Assembly (NCBI RefSeq): GCF_003308995.1
Contig: NZ_QFFJ01000001.1
Location: forward strand, 2,914,001-2,978,000
Direction of reading: 5' to 3'
Source of the DNA: Chitinophaga flava
GTDB taxonomy: Bacteria; Bacteroidota; Bacteroidia; Chitinophagales; Chitinophagaceae
DNA length: 64,000 nucleotides
The notes under the pieces are model-generated. The model searched no databases, had not been told where the DNA came from, and saw only the letters and a program-made list of their open reading frames with translations. Each line of letters begins with the position of its first letter. The stretch's first letter is position 1. Positions 62,587 to 64,000 of this stretch are shown in pieces. A program made the translations under genes and the position numbers.

Positions 62587-62731
62587 AAGAAATGAAGATT
62601 TAATGCTTATTAATTAATTTTTTTTGTGGTTTGGGAAGAGATGAACCTGATAAGTTCCTGCGATAACCGTCCCAAAAAGCACGTTCCCCGTCTTTATCCT
62701 GACGTTGGGCCTTTAATTTTCACATTACATT

Positions 62732-63070
62732 TTATGCAATACGTTGCCCGTTTTTTACGGATTGTCCGGGTTGCAGCAATGTCACCTCCTTATCCTCCCC
62801 TAATACGCCCAGCACCAGGCACTCGGATATAAAATTGGCGATTTGTTTGGGAGGGAAATTGACGACTGCAATTATTTGTTTGCCCACCAGTTCTTCTTTC
62901 TGATACAAACGGGTAATTTGGGCGGAAGAACGTTTAATTCCCAATTCAGGCCCAAAGTCAATTGTAAGCTGGTAAGCCGGGTTACGGGCCTTAGGAAAAT
63001 CATTGGCTTCAATAATAGTCCCTGTTCTCATTTCAATTTTTTCAAAATCCTGCCAGTTGATCAATTCCAT
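62732..63070 (-). CDS. CsaA-like tRNA-binding (OB-fold) protein
   Basis: The Met at 63070 gives 112 residues (MELINWQDFEKIEMRTGTII), the standard start; the in-frame Met at 63127 adds unlikely sequence. It has the EMAP/CsaA OB-fold markers IEMRTGTIIEANDFPKARNP, YQLTIDFGPELGIKRSSAQI and VVNFPPKQIANFISE. The family binds tRNA and has chaperone-like properties in some species. Confidence 0.88.
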   Translation of the reverse strand: MELINWQDFEKIEMRTGTIIEANDFPKARNPAYQLTIDFGPELGIKRSSAQITRLYQKEELVGKQIIAVVNFPPKQIANFISECLVLGVLGEDKEVTLLQPGQSVKNGQRIA

Positions 63071-63236
63071 TTCAGTCGTTTTACTAAATATAAAGGTCTT
63101 GCGGCAAATAAGCAACAGCCGGATCATACTTTGTGAAGAACGGTCAGGGAATGTGTTGAAATAAATTTATTATGCCCAAACTGGCATAGTTATTGTTTTT
63201 AATATTACAAATTTTAGGTTAAAAAATAGGTTAAAG

Positions 63237-63272
63237 CGAAAGAACCCCACCTGCAGAGGTGGGGTTCTTTCG
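63237..63272 (-). terminator. Terminator of the lptC gene
   Basis: Perfect 16-bp arms CGAAAGAACCCCACCT / AGGTGGGGTTCTTTCG with a 4-nt loop, 21 bases past the stop, running into a T-containing tail on the minus strand. Confidence 0.88.
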
Positions 63273-63293
63273 TTTATGCGTTTATAACGGAGC

Positions 63294-63842
63294 TTATTGC
63301 ATAGACAGGCTGTCCTGCATGGTGATAGGCCCGCTTACATTAATAATCTTTCTGTCGGTAAAATCTTCATTGGCGATCAGGCCCCAGCCATGTAAGGAAT
63401 CGGTGGGGGTTTTAATGAAGACCTCTTTGGTAGAGTAGAAAACTTTCCTTTTAGGGTCCCAGTTCAGTTCATCGGTATTGAGCCGGTCGCCTCTTTTATT
63501 CACTACCACTACGTTTTTGGAAAGGAACACTGCTCCTTCGTCTTCCAGATAACGGCCAGTGTCGGCAACAAGTGTACTTTCCAGGCCCAGGGTATCGTTA
63601 AACATCAGCAGTTTAAGGCCTTGTTTGAACTTCACATAAGAAGGCTTGTCGAGACTTCTTTCCATGGTAGGCGCGGTCAGTTTGGCGTTTACCCTGCCTC
63701 CCTGACTATAGATAAGCAGGATATCCGTTCCATTTTCCACAGCAGCTTTTTTGGAATCAAATTCCATCACCGCCTGTATATCATTTTCACAGGCGACCGC
63801 TGTCAGCGCAATCAACAGATATATGAGTTTTTTCCTGATCAT
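63294..63842 (-). CDS. lptC: LPS export protein LptC
   Basis: The 182-residue product begins with a lipoprotein-like signal (lipobox TAVAC, Cys about residue 18) and continues as an all-beta jellyroll typical of LptC (YSQGGRVNAKLTAPTMERSL, YVKFKQGLKLLMFNDTLGLE in part, DRLNTDELNWDPKRKVFYST). LptC bridges the LptB2FG extractor and LptA during lipopolysaccharide transport. It lies 12 bases after the truncated gene at the right edge. Confidence 0.87.
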   Translation of the reverse strand: MIRKKLIYLLIALTAVACENDIQAVMEFDSKKAAVENGTDILLIYSQGGRVNAKLTAPTMERSLDKPSYVKFKQGLKLLMFNDTLGLESTLVADTGRYLEDEGAVFLSKNVVVVNKRGDRLNTDELNWDPKRKVFYSTKEVFIKTPTDSLHGWGLIANEDFTDRKIINVSGPITMQDSLSMQ

Positions 63843-63854
63843 CCTGGCCAGGCC

Positions 63855-64000
63855 TTAATCGTATTTCTTCTTAATAAACCATCTGTCACTCAGCGTGAAA
63901 CCAAGTGATACCCGGTAAACATTTTCTTTCAGGGCAGTATTGTTATTGCCACGATGTGCCACATCAAAGGCAACGTTGACCATACTATACTGGTTGGAGT
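63855..64000 (-). CDS. C-terminal end of a probable outer-membrane beta-barrel protein (runs off right edge)
   Basis: Only the last 48 codons are present. The reverse strand reads ...NVAFDVAHRGN, then ALKENVYRVSLGFTLSDRWF and IKKKYD followed by a TAA at 63855-63857. The alternating hydrophobic terminal segment fits a beta-strand of an outer-membrane barrel, and the gene lies 12 bases upstream of lptC. The family cannot be named from this fragment. Confidence 0.7.
   Translation of the reverse strand, partial: SNQYSMVNVAFDVAHRGNNNTALKENVYRVSLGFTLSDRWFIKKKYD

Larger units (their letters stand above)
61745..62731. other. Long gene-free region rich in structured repeats
   Basis: Nearly 1 kb without a gene on either strand. 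It contains the peptidase terminator (61769-61808), element copy C (61994-62131), a hairpin-forming AATCAA/TTGATT structure (62179-62217), copy D (62354-62485) and a perfect 15-bp-arm A/T palindrome (62550-62586). The remainder is A/T-rich. Confidence 0.7.

Noticed and set aside
1..64000. tRNA, rRNA, CRISPR arrays or prophage
   Set aside because: No T-loop signature, no rRNA-like stretch, no regularly spaced direct repeats with unique spacers and no phage genes were visible by eye.

Overview
The window reads as a chromosomal segment of a Bacteroidota bacterium, most likely Chitinophagaceae and close to Chitinophaga. The grounds are two complete SusC/SusD outer-membrane uptake pairs plus a third truncated SusC, a gldKLMN gliding/type IX secretion cluster, Bacteroidota-restricted families (DUF4271, DUF4783, DUF2911, DUF4197, TIGR02757), and candidate promoters of the TTTG / TAnnTTTG type. 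It is mostly housekeeping in character. I see no rRNA, tRNA, CRISPR array, prophage or integrated plasmid.

Layout. 1-12 kb (minus strand): nutrient uptake. A SusC-SusD-lipoprotein unit (6690 to 1186) precedes a paralogous SusC that runs off the left edge, and a second, unrelated SusC-SusD unit lies upstream (11611 to 7051). A divergent IS1595-like transposase relative sits at 12.1-12.8 kb. 13-26 kb: an MMPL/RND-type exporter, recO, an LpxH-like hydrolase, a LUD protein, ftsH, rsfS, birA, an AraC regulator with an aldo/keto reductase, a SUI1-like factor, a lipid kinase and nadC. 27-32 kb: gpmI, a lipoprotein plus uvrC, a DinB-like protein and a Crp/Fnr regulator. 32.6-37.4 kb: gldK-gldL-gldM-gldN, the core of the type IX secretion/gliding motor. 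37.6-51 kb: a YyaL-like thioredoxin-domain protein, hemD with a DUF4271 membrane protein, hemW, a deoxyhypusine-synthase-like protein, an AcpH-like protein, DUF2911, a Cys/Met-metabolism PLP enzyme, a TIGR02757 gene leading a short operon, and a fatty-acid-hydroxylase-like enzyme. 51-64 kb: a serine hydrolase next to a putative HDxxH peptidase, an FAH-family hydrolase plus flavin reductase, DUF4197, a universal stress protein, lysS, a DPP-IV-like peptidase, a CsaA-like tRNA-binding protein, lptC, and the end of an outer-membrane protein gene.

Functional groupings: SusCD pairs with FtsH, LptC, LpxH and GldKLMN outline envelope building, uptake and secretion; HemD and HemW belong to tetrapyrrole metabolism; RecO and UvrC to DNA repair; RsfS, LysS, SUI1-like and CsaA-like to translation.

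The least explained part is intergenic. Four copies of a roughly 130-bp element (46.8, 59.4, 62.0 and 62.4 kb) share a conserved core and end in a terminator-like hairpin whose stem differs between copies while its loop stays nearly constant, which suggests a repeated small-RNA family read on the minus strand. Two strong terminators (46.6 and 57.7 kb) are each flanked by inverted copies of a roughly 50-bp repeat with TGAT every 9-10 bases. Two further orphan promoter-plus-terminator arrangements (12.9-13.04 kb and 21.6-21.8 kb) could be small RNAs. Computation outside this reading is needed to confirm any of these.
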